A model generated the notes under the pieces. It was not told where the DNA came from. It ran no database searches and worked only from the letters and a program-made list of their open reading frames with translations. A program made the position numbers and the translations under genes. This document shows, in pieces, positions 1 through 5,699 of a stretch of DNA of 7,114 bases; position 1 is the stretch's first letter, and the number at the start of each line of letters is the position of its first letter. This stretch comes from Acidobacteriota bacterium (lineage in GTDB: Bacteria > Acidobacteriota > Terriglobia > Terriglobales > Acidobacteriaceae): positions 1-7,114 of the forward strand of contig JAFAPG010000120.1 of NCBI GenBank assembly GCA_019247235.1, written 5' to 3'.

Positions 1-239
1 AATTCCAAGCCGACCACGAAGGGAAAGCTGGTCAGAAACTCAACTTGCTTGGTATAGGCGCCCGGTCCTTTCGTGGCGAAGGCATTCGAGACGAAGTGCT
101 CGATCAAGAACACGCCAATCGGAACAATTCCGGTTAACGAATGTAGCCGCCGCAGGAGAAAGGAATGGCCTTCCCCCGCCCGTAGCGGGCCCACGCCACG
201 TTTGACGCCTGCAGTCATGCTACTGGGAGCTGAGGCCAC
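1..239 (-). CDS. sdhC: Succinate dehydrogenase cytochrome b558 subunit, 5' part only
   Basis: This is the N-terminal 79 residues of the membrane anchor of succinate dehydrogenase (respiratory complex II), which carries electrons from succinate to quinone in the cytoplasmic membrane. The frame is open to the window edge, so the 3' end is missing. The core 'RRLHSLTGIVPIGVFLIEH' (residues 30-48) matches the first helix of the Bacillus subtilis-type SdhC family, which binds two haems with one cytochrome b chain; His48 lines up with the family's first haem ligand (His28 of B. subtilis, from memory). 'FATKGPGAY' at 54-62 is also typical of the loop after this helix. I chose GTG at 239 because AGGAAG lies 4 nt upstream; ATG at 218 is in frame but has no Shine-Dalgarno sequence. 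sdhA and sdhB would be expected beyond the left edge (inference). Family assignment is firm; the start is less so. Confidence 0.88.
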   Translation of the reverse strand, partial: MASAPSSMTAGVKRGVGPLRAGEGHSFLLRRLHSLTGIVPIGVFLIEHFVSNAFATKGPGAYTKQVEFLTSFPFVVGLE

Positions 240-263
240 GAAACTTCCTGGTTGCCCAAAGAT

Positions 264-277
264 GAGGTGTCAACCTC
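264..277. promoter_or_regulatory. Short palindrome at the expected sdhC transcription start
   Basis: The sequence GAGGT-GTCA-ACCTC is a perfect 5-bp inverted repeat with a 4-nt centre. It begins a few bases after the -10 box of the proposed sdhC promoter, so it spans the predicted start of transcription. It could be an operator half-site pair or a small hairpin in the 5' leader. A 5-bp stem can easily occur by chance. Confidence 0.3.
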
Positions 278-279
278 TC

Positions 280-309
280 ATTATGTTGGCGAATGAGAAT
301 GCAAGTCAA
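280..309 (-). promoter_or_regulatory. Candidate sigma70-type promoter of sdhC
   Basis: On the minus strand there is a -35 box TTGACT (304-309) and a -10 box CATAAT (280-285), separated by 18 nt; each differs from consensus by one base. The expected start of transcription is near 273, giving a leader of about 34 nt before the GTG of sdhC. The -35 box overlaps the stop codon of rdgB, so sdhC probably has its own promoter rather than depending on read-through. This rests on sequence matches only. Confidence 0.5.
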
Positions 310-920
310 ACTTGCTCATACCAGGTAAGAAATTTCCTGAAGGCTTGCCCGCGATGGCTGTATTGCGCTTTCTCATCCGCCCGCAGTTCGGCAAAGGTCT
401 TTTTTAATACCGGAAAATAAAATAAGGGATCGTATCCAAACCCTTCGCGGCCACGCGGAGTGTCGAGAATCATTCCGTCGGCTGCTCCTTCGAAGATGCC
501 AAGGATTACACCATCGCGCGCCGCGGCAATCACGCAGCGAAATCGCGCCGTGCGTCTTTCTTCTGCTATTTGCCTGATCTGGTCAATCAGTTTGGCATTG
601 TTTGCCTGGTCATCGGTGTTGGTCATGCTTGCCGAGGGTCGCGCTTGGGCATACCGGGCGGAATGTACACCGGGAGCCCCCCCAAGGGCATCGACTTCGA
701 GCCCGGAGTCGTCGGCGATGACCAACTCGTGGGGAGCAAAACGGCTATAGGCTCGCGCCTTTTTGCGGGCATTGGCAGTGAAGGTGGTGCCGTTTTCGAT
801 GACCGGGGGCAGGGTGTCAAAATGAGGCAGCGTCACAATCTGAATTTGCCGGGTTCGAGCTGCGCCGATAAAGTCTCGAATTTTTCCCGGATTGGAGGTG
901 GCTAGCAGTACGCGTTTCAT
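306..920 (-). CDS. rdgB: RdgB/HAM1-family non-canonical purine NTP pyrophosphatase (dITP/XTP)
   Basis: This cytoplasmic house-cleaning enzyme hydrolyses dITP, ITP and XTP to the monophosphate and pyrophosphate, which keeps deaminated purines out of DNA and RNA. The 204-residue length is normal for the family. The family motifs are all present in order: SNPGK (9-13), the ENGTTFTANARKKA helix (42-55), ADDSGLEVDALGG (69-81) with Asp71 at the place of the catalytic Asp69 of E. coli RdgB, GAPGVHSARYA (81-91), GFGYDPLF (160-167), KTFAEL (174-179) and SHRGQA (188-193). I chose ATG at 920 because the protein then begins MKRVLLATSNPGK, as homologues do; an extension to 1040 would add 40 residues that overlap the upstream gene and look unlike the family. 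The start lies 4 nt after the stop of the membrane protein gene and has no good Shine-Dalgarno sequence, so translation is probably coupled. Confidence 0.96.
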   Translation of the reverse strand: MKRVLLATSNPGKIRDFIGAARTRQIQIVTLPHFDTLPPVIENGTTFTANARKKARAYSRFAPHELVIADDSGLEVDALGGAPGVHSARYAQARPSASMTNTDDQANNAKLIDQIRQIAEERRTARFRCVIAAARDGVILGIFEGAADGMILDTPRGREGFGYDPLFYFPVLKKTFAELRADEKAQYSHRGQAFRKFLTWYEQV

Positions 921-924
921 GGGA

Positions 925-2568
925 CTAAGAGGCGATTTTTCGCAGCGGCGTCGGAGCCCGCGATCGCCAAAACCCCCAGCCAACCCCAGTGAGCGCCAGG
1001 CCCGAGATGGCCATTCCCAGCCTGCGGTCCCAATCTTCACAGAAGCTTACCTGTACGCGATTTTTCCCCGTCGTCACCGGGATGAGCAACTCGCCGGTGT
1101 GGGGTTTGGTCCCGCTTGGAACTTGGTCTCCGTTTACTTCTACGCGCCAGAGCGGGTAATTAAACAGACGCAATAGCAGATTTCCCGGGGTAGTCGTTGT
1201 CGCGATAATGAGCCGTTTTTCCGCCAACCAACTGGGAACGCGAATGTCGGCTGCTCCCGAACCCTCGAAGCGAACCCGAGCGGCGTTTGGATCGATGTCG
1301 TAGGGGTCGACACCGGCTGGAACATACTCGTCGGTGCCTTCGTTTCCGATGCTTTGTTGTTGGTTGTCGACCATCTCGCGAATGTCGGCCGAGCTATCCC
1401 ACCATGGTGCCTGCACTTTGTACCAGCCCAAAAATACGACTGCCAGGGCCGTGGCATAGAGCAGCATGCGAATCCAGCTGCGGCCAGTCGCCATCGTAAG
1501 GAGCAGTGCGAACGGCACATTTAAGCAAAGCAACCAACGCCAGGGAAACTGGACAAAGTTCATCTTGGGCAGGTGATTCCAGAAGATGAGCGCTGGGCGA
1601 AACATTAAGACGATGGAGAGGACACTCCAGACAATCGCGAGCGACCGCGGCTTGGTTTTCACCCGCAGTGTGAGGGGAAGCAGGATGAGGGTGATGACGA
1701 TCTCAGATGAGGCCACGATCGATACCAGGGAGTTGAACCGGTTGTGGTCACTGTCGTTGGTTGCGGTGAACAGAAAATTCTCGATGGGGCGCACGCCCGG
1801 GCCAAGCGCTTGCGCGATATTGATCCAGTTCTGCTGGTGAAAGGCGGGGACAAGGTAAACTCCAGCCAGGAGGACTCCGAGCACAACCGAGGCGGCCGTC
1901 GCCCCCAGCACGGCAAAACGCCGACGAGTGATCGCCAAATAGAGGGCAAGTGCGGCCAGAGAATAATTCATCATCACCGCGCTTGGAATATTGGTCAACC
2001 AACCAGCGGCAATGACCAGGCTCAGACAGCTCACCGCGCGCAGGCCTTCCTGCTGAGAGCGCCACAAAAACAACAAAAGCAACGGTAGGTAGGCGGCCGC
2101 TAGCAGCTCTGCCATCGCGCTACGCCAGTAAACAATGACCAGGTGATAAGGATTGGCCACGTAAAAAACGGCAGCCAAGATGGCCTGATGGTGCGATAGC
2201 CAATGGCGTGCCAGCAGAAACATTGAACCTCCCGCCAGCGTGAGCGCGATCCAAATGTAAAGCCCAGGAACTAACTTCCAGGGAAGGAGAGCGCCAAGAA
2301 CCGCACCCAGGCACCAGGAGACCGGCGGATAAAAGATGAAACGAGCTTCGCCATATCCGTAGTGGGCGAGGGCGGCCCAATGCGGATATAGGATTCCTTG
2401 CTTCCAGTGGTCATGAACTTCGATCCAAGAGTTTAGGTGAAATTCGAAGTCGTGACCAGAAGGAATGCCAAGCCAATGAAAAGGAGCGATCACAACGAGC
2501 GCGGTCCCGGCAATTGCGAGAAGAGAAAACATCCCGCGCGCCCAGCTACGGTTTCCAAGGGGGATCAT
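925..2568 (-). CDS. Polytopic membrane protein, PTPS-related/YfhO-like (GT-C-type fold)
   Basis: This is an integral membrane protein of about 547 residues. It resembles the '6-pyruvoyl-tetrahydropterin synthase-related' membrane family (PF10131), which despite its name looks like GT-C glycosyltransferases. After a first helix (about 13-30) comes the loop GHDFEFHLNSW (38-48), with an acidic D-x-E pair of the kind found in GT-C active sites. About ten more hydrophobic segments follow, then QFPWRWL (340-346), a soluble region (about 388-514) with the typical 'YPLWRVEVNG' strand near 471-480, and a last helix (518-534). A role in moving sugars from lipid carriers to an external acceptor is family-level inference; the substrate is unknown. 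The start is uncertain: ATG 2568 gives a natural N-terminus (MIPLGNRSWARG then the helix). The alternatives are TTG 2622 (GGAGGAG upstream), GTG 2661 and ATG 2532. It is divergent from the HxlR gene and coupled to rdgB. Confidence 0.82.
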   Translation of the reverse strand: MIPLGNRSWARGMFSLLAIAGTALVVIAPFHWLGIPSGHDFEFHLNSWIEVHDHWKQGILYPHWAALAHYGYGEARFIFYPPVSWCLGAVLGALLPWKLVPGLYIWIALTLAGGSMFLLARHWLSHHQAILAAVFYVANPYHLVIVYWRSAMAELLAAAYLPLLLLFLWRSQQEGLRAVSCLSLVIAAGWLTNIPSAVMMNYSLAALALYLAITRRRFAVLGATAASVVLGVLLAGVYLVPAFHQQNWINIAQALGPGVRPIENFLFTATNDSDHNRFNSLVSIVASSEIVITLILLPLTLRVKTKPRSLAIVWSVLSIVLMFRPALIFWNHLPKMNFVQFPWRWLLCLNVPFALLLTMATGRSWIRMLLYATALAVVFLGWYKVQAPWWDSSADIREMVDNQQQSIGNEGTDEYVPAGVDPYDIDPNAARVRFEGSGAADIRVPSWLAEKRLIIATTTTPGNLLLRLFNYPLWRVEVNGDQVPSGTKPHTGELLIPVTTGKNRVQVSFCEDWDRRLGMAISGLALTGVGWGFWRSRAPTPLRKIAS

Positions 2569-2683
2569 CAAACCAAGAAGAATACAGGGAGAAGACAAAA
2601 TATGGCGAACCGTGTTGCTCAACCGTAACCTGCTCCTCCCTGAATACTCTCGATGGAGCACCCTGGGGGACCCGGGAATTCAG

Positions 2684-2711
2684 TTGCAATTCACAAGTGA
2701 ATATTGATAGT
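2684..2711 (+). promoter_or_regulatory. Weak candidate promoter of the HxlR-family regulator
   Basis: A TTGCAA box (2684-2689) and a GATAGT box (2706-2711), 16 nt apart, could serve as -35 and -10. Both match consensus only partly. The ATG at 2723 lies 11 nt after the -10 box and has no Shine-Dalgarno sequence, so the transcript would have almost no leader. Confidence 0.28.
2689..2702. promoter_or_regulatory. Perfect inverted repeat, candidate HxlR operator
   Basis: ATTCAC-AA-GTGAAT is a perfect 6-bp inverted repeat with a 2-nt centre. It lies between the divergent membrane-protein and regulator genes, 21 bp before the regulator's ATG and between its proposed -35 and -10 boxes. HxlR-family proteins are dimeric winged-helix repressors or activators that often bind dyads next to their own gene, so autoregulation is plausible. 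That this protein binds this site is inference. Confidence 0.42.
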
Positions 2712-2722
2712 GTGTTCGGTCG

Positions 2723-3235
2723 ATGTCGAGGAAGTCACGATCAACTCGACGTTCGGAGTGTCCCGTCAGTGTGGCGCTAGAGATCGTCGGGGACCGCTGG
2801 TCGCTAATCATTGTTCGCGACCTTATGGTTCGCAGCCTGAAAACGTTTAAGGAGTTTCGCCAAGCCGGGGAGGGAATTGCCACCAATATTTTGGCCGATC
2901 GTTTAGAAACGCTAAAAGCGAACGGAATCATAGCGGTCGAACGTGATGATCGCGACCGGCGCCGGGTTAATTATCGCCTTACACAGAAAGGAATTGCCTT
3001 GGCGCCCGTGCTTCTGGAACTCTTGATTTGGGGAGCGCGTCATGGACCTACAACGGCCTCCTGCCTGCGTGTGGAAGAGATAACAAAGAATCGGAACGGG
3101 ATTTTGGCCGAAGTTGAACGGCGATGGCGTGAACGGGATCCGCGGCCTTTGCTTCCCCGATTGCAGGATTTTGATATCGGCCGCGCAGTCGAGCGCCAGC
3201 GGCCGGGAACGGGTAGAGAACGTGTCCGGGAATAA
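2723..3235 (+). CDS. HxlR-family winged helix-turn-helix transcriptional regulator
   Basis: This is a DNA-binding regulator of 170 residues. The HxlR domain covers about 12-108: the opening ECPVSVALEIVGDRWS (12-27) with the conserved Cys13, then LIIVRDLM (28-35), the recognition-helix region FKEFRQAGEGIATNILADRLETL (42-64), the wing with VERDDRDRRRVNYRLTQKG (72-90), and the dimerisation helix ending near LLIWGARHG (100-108). In some HxlR proteins the N-terminal cysteine senses quinones, aldehydes or other electrophiles; whether it does here is unknown. The C-terminal 60 residues are longer than in the shortest members: a charged helix (VEEITKNRNGILAEVERRWRERD, 117-139), then a basic tail of no known function. 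ATG 2723 is the only reasonable start, because the next in-frame GTG falls after Cys13. The BNR-propeller gene follows after 84 nt on the same strand and is a possible target. Confidence 0.93.
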   Translation: MSRKSRSTRRSECPVSVALEIVGDRWSLIIVRDLMVRSLKTFKEFRQAGEGIATNILADRLETLKANGIIAVERDDRDRRRVNYRLTQKGIALAPVLLELLIWGARHGPTTASCLRVEEITKNRNGILAEVERRWRERDPRPLLPRLQDFDIGRAVERQRPGTGRERVRE

Positions 3236-3307
3236 CCGAGAGGTAGAGACGAGAGACCTCCTTACCGGATCGATCTTAAAGCCACGCGGTGTGGGGCGAG
3301 TTCTTCG

Positions 3308-3316
3308 AAGGAGGAG
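3308..3316 (+). promoter_or_regulatory. Consensus Shine-Dalgarno site fixing a GTG start
   Basis: AAGGAGGAG contains the full anti-Shine-Dalgarno complement AAGGAGG (3308-3314), 5 nt before GTG 3320. It is the strongest ribosome binding site in the window and settles the start of the propeller gene. It contrasts with the RDD and ATPase genes, which have none. Confidence 0.8.
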
Positions 3317-3319
3317 AGC

Positions 3320-4507
3320 GTGAGTAAAGTGAGGGTTCTGGTTGGAACACGAAAGGGGGCGTTTATTCTCAGCGCCGATGGCAAGCGGGAAAAATGGGAT
3401 GTCAGTGGCCCCCATTTCTCGGGCTGGGAAATCTACCATCTGAAGGGGTCTCCTGTTGATCCCAATCGCATCTTTGCTTCGCAGTCAAGCGGCTGGTTTG
3501 GTCAGATCATCCAGCGTTCCGATGACGGCGGCAAAACCTGGTTCCAACCCGGAACTCCCAAGGGAGAGACCTCATCGCCAGAGGACCGCATGCCCAAGGG
3601 AGAGAGCAACAAATTTGTGTACGACACCTCTGCTTCGAGCGGCAAACCGCTCACCACCCATCAGTGGTATGACGGTACGCAGCATCCCTGGGAGTTCAAG
3701 CGAGTGTGGCATGTGGAGCCCTCCTTGACCGATCCCGATTTGATTTACGCAGGGGTAGAAGACGCGGCCATCTTCCGCAGCCAAGATGGCGGGATGAATT
3801 GGCATGAACTTGCCGGATTGCGGGGTCATGGGACTGGTCCGAAGTGGCAGCCTGGAGCTGGTGGCATGTGCCTGCACACCATCCTTCTCGATCCCAGTAA
3901 TCCGGCGCGAATGGTTATCGCAATTTCCGCCGCGGGTGCGTTTCGTACCGATGACGGCGGAAACAGCTGGAAACCGATCAACCGCGGTCTACGATCCCAG
4001 TTCATACCGGATCCCGTGGCCGAAGTGGGCCATTGTGTGCATCACGTCGCCATGCATCCATCGCGCCCTTCAGTCCTTTTCATGCAGAAGCATTGGGACG
4101 TGATGCGCAGTGATGACGCCGGCGAACAGTGGAAAGAGGTGAGCGGTAATCTTCCCACCGACTTCGGATTCGTTATCGACGTCCACGCCCACCAGCCGGA
4201 GACAGTTTACGTCATTCCTATCAAGAGTGACTCCGAACACTTCGTTCATGATGGCAAGTTGCGCGTCTATCGCAGTCGAACAGGAGGAAATGAGTGGGAG
4301 CCTTTAACCAAGGGTCTGCCCCAGGCAAACTGTTACGTGAACGTGCTACGGGACGCCATGGCGGTCGATTCGATGGATCAATGCGGGATCTATTTTGGTA
4401 CAACCGGAGGGCAAGTGTATGGATCTGCTGATGGGGGGGACAGCTGGTTTCCAATCGTCAGAGATCTTCCCGCTGTGCTCTCGGTAGAGGTGCAATCGTT
4501 GCCATGA
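3320..4507 (+). CDS. BNR/Asp-box beta-propeller protein (sialidase-like fold), cytoplasmic
   Basis: This 395-residue protein is built of beta-propeller blades marked by Asp-boxes (S-x-D-x-G-x-x-W type). They are visible at 67-74 (SDDGGKTW), 154-161 (SQDGGMNW), 210-217 (TDDGGNSW), 264-271 (SDDAGEQW), 319-326 (a degenerate SRTGGNEW) and 369-376 (SADGGDSW), which suggests six blades. Such proteins are often labelled exo-alpha-sialidase, but I see no clear sialidase Arg triad or FRIP motif, and there is no signal peptide: the chain starts directly with the strand VRVLVGTRKGAFIL. Enzymatic sialidase activity is therefore doubtful, and a binding or scaffold role is as likely. A stretch rich in His, Trp and Asp (THQWYDGTQHPWEFKRVWH, 113-131) and the CVHHVAMHP segment (239-247) may form the functional face. 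Its stop overlaps the start of the MoaD/ThiS-like gene by ATGA, so the two products are probably made in matched amounts and may act together. Confidence 0.88.
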   Translation: MSKVRVLVGTRKGAFILSADGKREKWDVSGPHFSGWEIYHLKGSPVDPNRIFASQSSGWFGQIIQRSDDGGKTWFQPGTPKGETSSPEDRMPKGESNKFVYDTSASSGKPLTTHQWYDGTQHPWEFKRVWHVEPSLTDPDLIYAGVEDAAIFRSQDGGMNWHELAGLRGHGTGPKWQPGAGGMCLHTILLDPSNPARMVIAISAAGAFRTDDGGNSWKPINRGLRSQFIPDPVAEVGHCVHHVAMHPSRPSVLFMQKHWDVMRSDDAGEQWKEVSGNLPTDFGFVIDVHAHQPETVYVIPIKSDSEHFVHDGKLRVYRSRTGGNEWEPLTKGLPQANCYVNVLRDAMAVDSMDQCGIYFGTTGGQVYGSADGGDSWFPIVRDLPAVLSVEVQSLP

Positions 4508-4815
4508 TCACTGTCGTGCTCCCCCCGCATCTGCGTTCGCTGGCCCATGTCCAGGGAGACGTAACCCTTGAGGTCGCCCGGCCAGTCACTCTCGAGGCCG
4601 TGCTCGACACCCTGGAGGAGCGCTATCCCATGCTGCGCGGCACCATCCGCGACCATGTTACTAAGCAACGCCGGCCTTTTCTGCGCTTCTTCGCTTGCGA
4701 ACAGGATCTGTCCCATGAGGCCCCTGACTTGCCGCTTCCCGATGCGGTCGTCTCAGGTCGCGAACCTTTTTTTATCATCGGAGCCATTGCCGGGGGTTCT
4801 GGTCGAGAGGTTTGA
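4504..4815 (+). CDS. MoaD/ThiS-like small sulfur-carrier (ubiquitin-fold) protein
   Basis: This 103-residue protein fits the MoaD/ThiS beta-grasp family: a first strand ITVVLPPHLRSLA (2-14), a second strand DVTLEV (19-24), the typical helix VTLEAVLDTLEERYPMLRGTI (28-48), and a C-terminal FFIIGAIAGG (89-98). Family members are adenylated and thiocarboxylated on a terminal Gly-Gly by an E1-like enzyme, then donate sulfur for molybdopterin, thiamin, cysteine or other products. Here Gly97-Gly98 is followed by five more residues (SGREV), so the diglycine is not terminal. No moaE, thiG, thiF or moeB lies nearby, so a standard molybdopterin or thiamin role is not supported by context. The ATG overlaps the stop of the propeller gene (ATGA), which implies translational coupling. 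What it delivers sulfur to, or whether it modifies protein, cannot be told from the sequence. Confidence 0.86.
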   Translation: MITVVLPPHLRSLAHVQGDVTLEVARPVTLEAVLDTLEERYPMLRGTIRDHVTKQRRPFLRFFACEQDLSHEAPDLPLPDAVVSGREPFFIIGAIAGGSGREV

Positions 4816-4889
4816 TTTTGCTCTTCAGCTGCCAGGACGAGGAGCTTGAGGGATTCGATCCCCGGTCTGCCCGTTGGAACTGGGTTGGT

Positions 4890-4946
4890 TACAATACGCG
4901 CATGGGACTGCCGAGCATGGATCTATCAGAAGTCTGCCTCTCCTGA
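4890..4946 (+). other. Possible -10 box with 14-codon leaderless mini-ORF
   Basis: TACAAT (4890-4895) is followed after 6 nt by ATG 4902, which opens a 14-codon frame (MGLPSMDLSEVCLS) ending in TGA at 4944-4946. The layout equals that at the RDD and ATPase genes. No -35 box is evident at the right distance (TTGGAA at 4874 is only 10 nt away). It lies in the 186-nt gap between the MoaD-like and RDD genes, which otherwise holds only the RDD promoter. It may be chance. Confidence 0.2.
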
Positions 4947-4965
4947 AGACTGACGCGGGAAATGC

Positions 4966-4995
4966 TTTACAGGTGCGGCCACTGGCGGTTATATT
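4966..4995 (+). promoter_or_regulatory. Candidate promoter of the RDD gene, leaderless layout
   Basis: A TTTACA -35 box (4966-4971) and a TATATT -10 box (4990-4995), each one base off consensus, are 18 nt apart. The GTG start at 5002 lies 6 nt after the -10 box, where transcription itself should begin. The mRNA would thus start at or next to the start codon. Confidence 0.55.
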
Positions 4996-5001
4996 CCGCA
5001 G

Positions 5002-5625
5002 GTGTCCAATGGCGTCACCTATTGCAGCCGCTGCGGAGGGCAGAATTCCGCGCTGGCAAAGTTCTGCGCCAATTGTGGCACGCCGTTCTTACCGGAACCT
5101 GCACCCTCACCGAGCGCAGAAATTTCACCCCGGCCGCAGAGTCCGGCCGGGCAAACGACCCTCTACTCTCCCGGCATGCCGCCCACCCGCTATGGGGGCT
5201 TCTGGATCCGTTTTGTTGCTGCCATCATCGACGCCTTGGTGGTGGGCATCGTGGTGGTGCCCATATCGGCCATCATCTCCCTGATGATTGGGGCTGCCGG
5301 AGACGTGGTCAGCATGCCTGGAATTGGCGTGACCCTGGTGCGGATTATCGTGAGCTCGGCTTTCAGCACCTGCGCCCATTGGATCTACGAAGCGTTTATG
5401 GAAAGTTCATCCCGCCAGGCAACTTTGGGGAAAATGGCTTTGGGCTTGAAGGTTACTGACCTTGAAGGTGGCAGAATTTCCTTCGTTCGGGCGACGGGCA
5501 GACACTTTTCAAAGATTTTATCCGGTATGGTCCTGCTGATTGGCTTCATCATGGCTGGTTTCACGCCCCGCAAGCAGGCTTTGCACGATCTTATTGCTGG
5601 GACCTTCGTTGTTCATGCGCTCTAG
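5002..5625 (+). CDS. Zinc-ribbon and RDD-domain membrane protein
   Basis: This protein of 207 residues has two parts. The N-terminus is a small zinc ribbon with two CxxC pairs (Cys8/Cys11 and Cys22/Cys25), joined by a Pro/Ser-rich linker (about 31-62) to an RDD domain. The RDD domain has the first helix with its Arg and Asp (RFVAAIIDALVVG, 70-82), further membrane segments near 108-125 and 172-188, the ATLGKMALGLKV motif (140-151) and a final HDLIAGT (195-201). RDD proteins are small membrane proteins; a few act as ion antiporters, but most have no known role. The zinc ribbon should face the cytoplasm. GTG 5002 is the only possible start after the in-frame stop at 4951; it has no Shine-Dalgarno sequence and seems to be leaderless. 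The frame is confirmed by the domains; longer overlapping frames in the same region are shadows. Confidence 0.92.
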   Translation: MSNGVTYCSRCGGQNSALAKFCANCGTPFLPEPAPSPSAEISPRPQSPAGQTTLYSPGMPPTRYGGFWIRFVAAIIDALVVGIVVVPISAIISLMIGAAGDVVSMPGIGVTLVRIIVSSAFSTCAHWIYEAFMESSSRQATLGKMALGLKVTDLEGGRISFVRATGRHFSKILSGMVLLIGFIMAGFTPRKQALHDLIAGTFVVHAL

Positions 5626-5687
5626 TCGAACTTTACTCCCTCGGGAATCGTTCTTCTCTCAGCCGCTGCAGTCGAAGACAGCTCAAG

Positions 5688-5693
5688 TAGAAT
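5688..5693 (+). promoter_or_regulatory. Candidate -10 box of the BadF-type ATPase gene, leaderless layout
   Basis: TAGAAT differs from TATAAT by one base and ends 6 nt before GTG 5700, the same layout as at the RDD gene. The bases between box and start (TCGCAAG) also resemble those there (CCGCAG). I see no good -35 box. Confidence 0.4.
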
Positions 5694-5699
5694 CGCAAG

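Noticed and set aside
1..6. Window begins with AATTC, like an EcoRI-cut clone end
   Set aside because: Internal GAATTC sites exist (near 2676 and 5042), and one short match at an arbitrary edge proves nothing.
921..1040. Upstream extension of rdgB to 1040
   Set aside because: It would add 40 residues inside the membrane protein gene, and the family N-terminus MKRVLLATSNPGK begins exactly at 920.
2912..3439. 175-residue open frame on the minus strand across the HxlR and propeller genes
   Set aside because: It lies antisense to two genes with clear domain matches, and its translation shows no family motif.
4850..4862. GGGAT-TCG-ATCCC hairpin after the MoaD-like gene, as a terminator
   Set aside because: The stem is only 5 bp and no T-run follows on either strand.
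4850..4869. GATTCGATCCCCGG resembling a tRNA T-arm
   Set aside because: No acceptor, D or anticodon arms can be built from the flanking bases, and no CCA end follows.
4874..5459. Long open frames in the two other forward frames over the RDD gene (4874-5284 and 4962-5459)
   Set aside because: The 5002 frame carries the CxxC pairs and RDD motifs; the others give low-complexity or Trp/Gly-rich shadow sequence.
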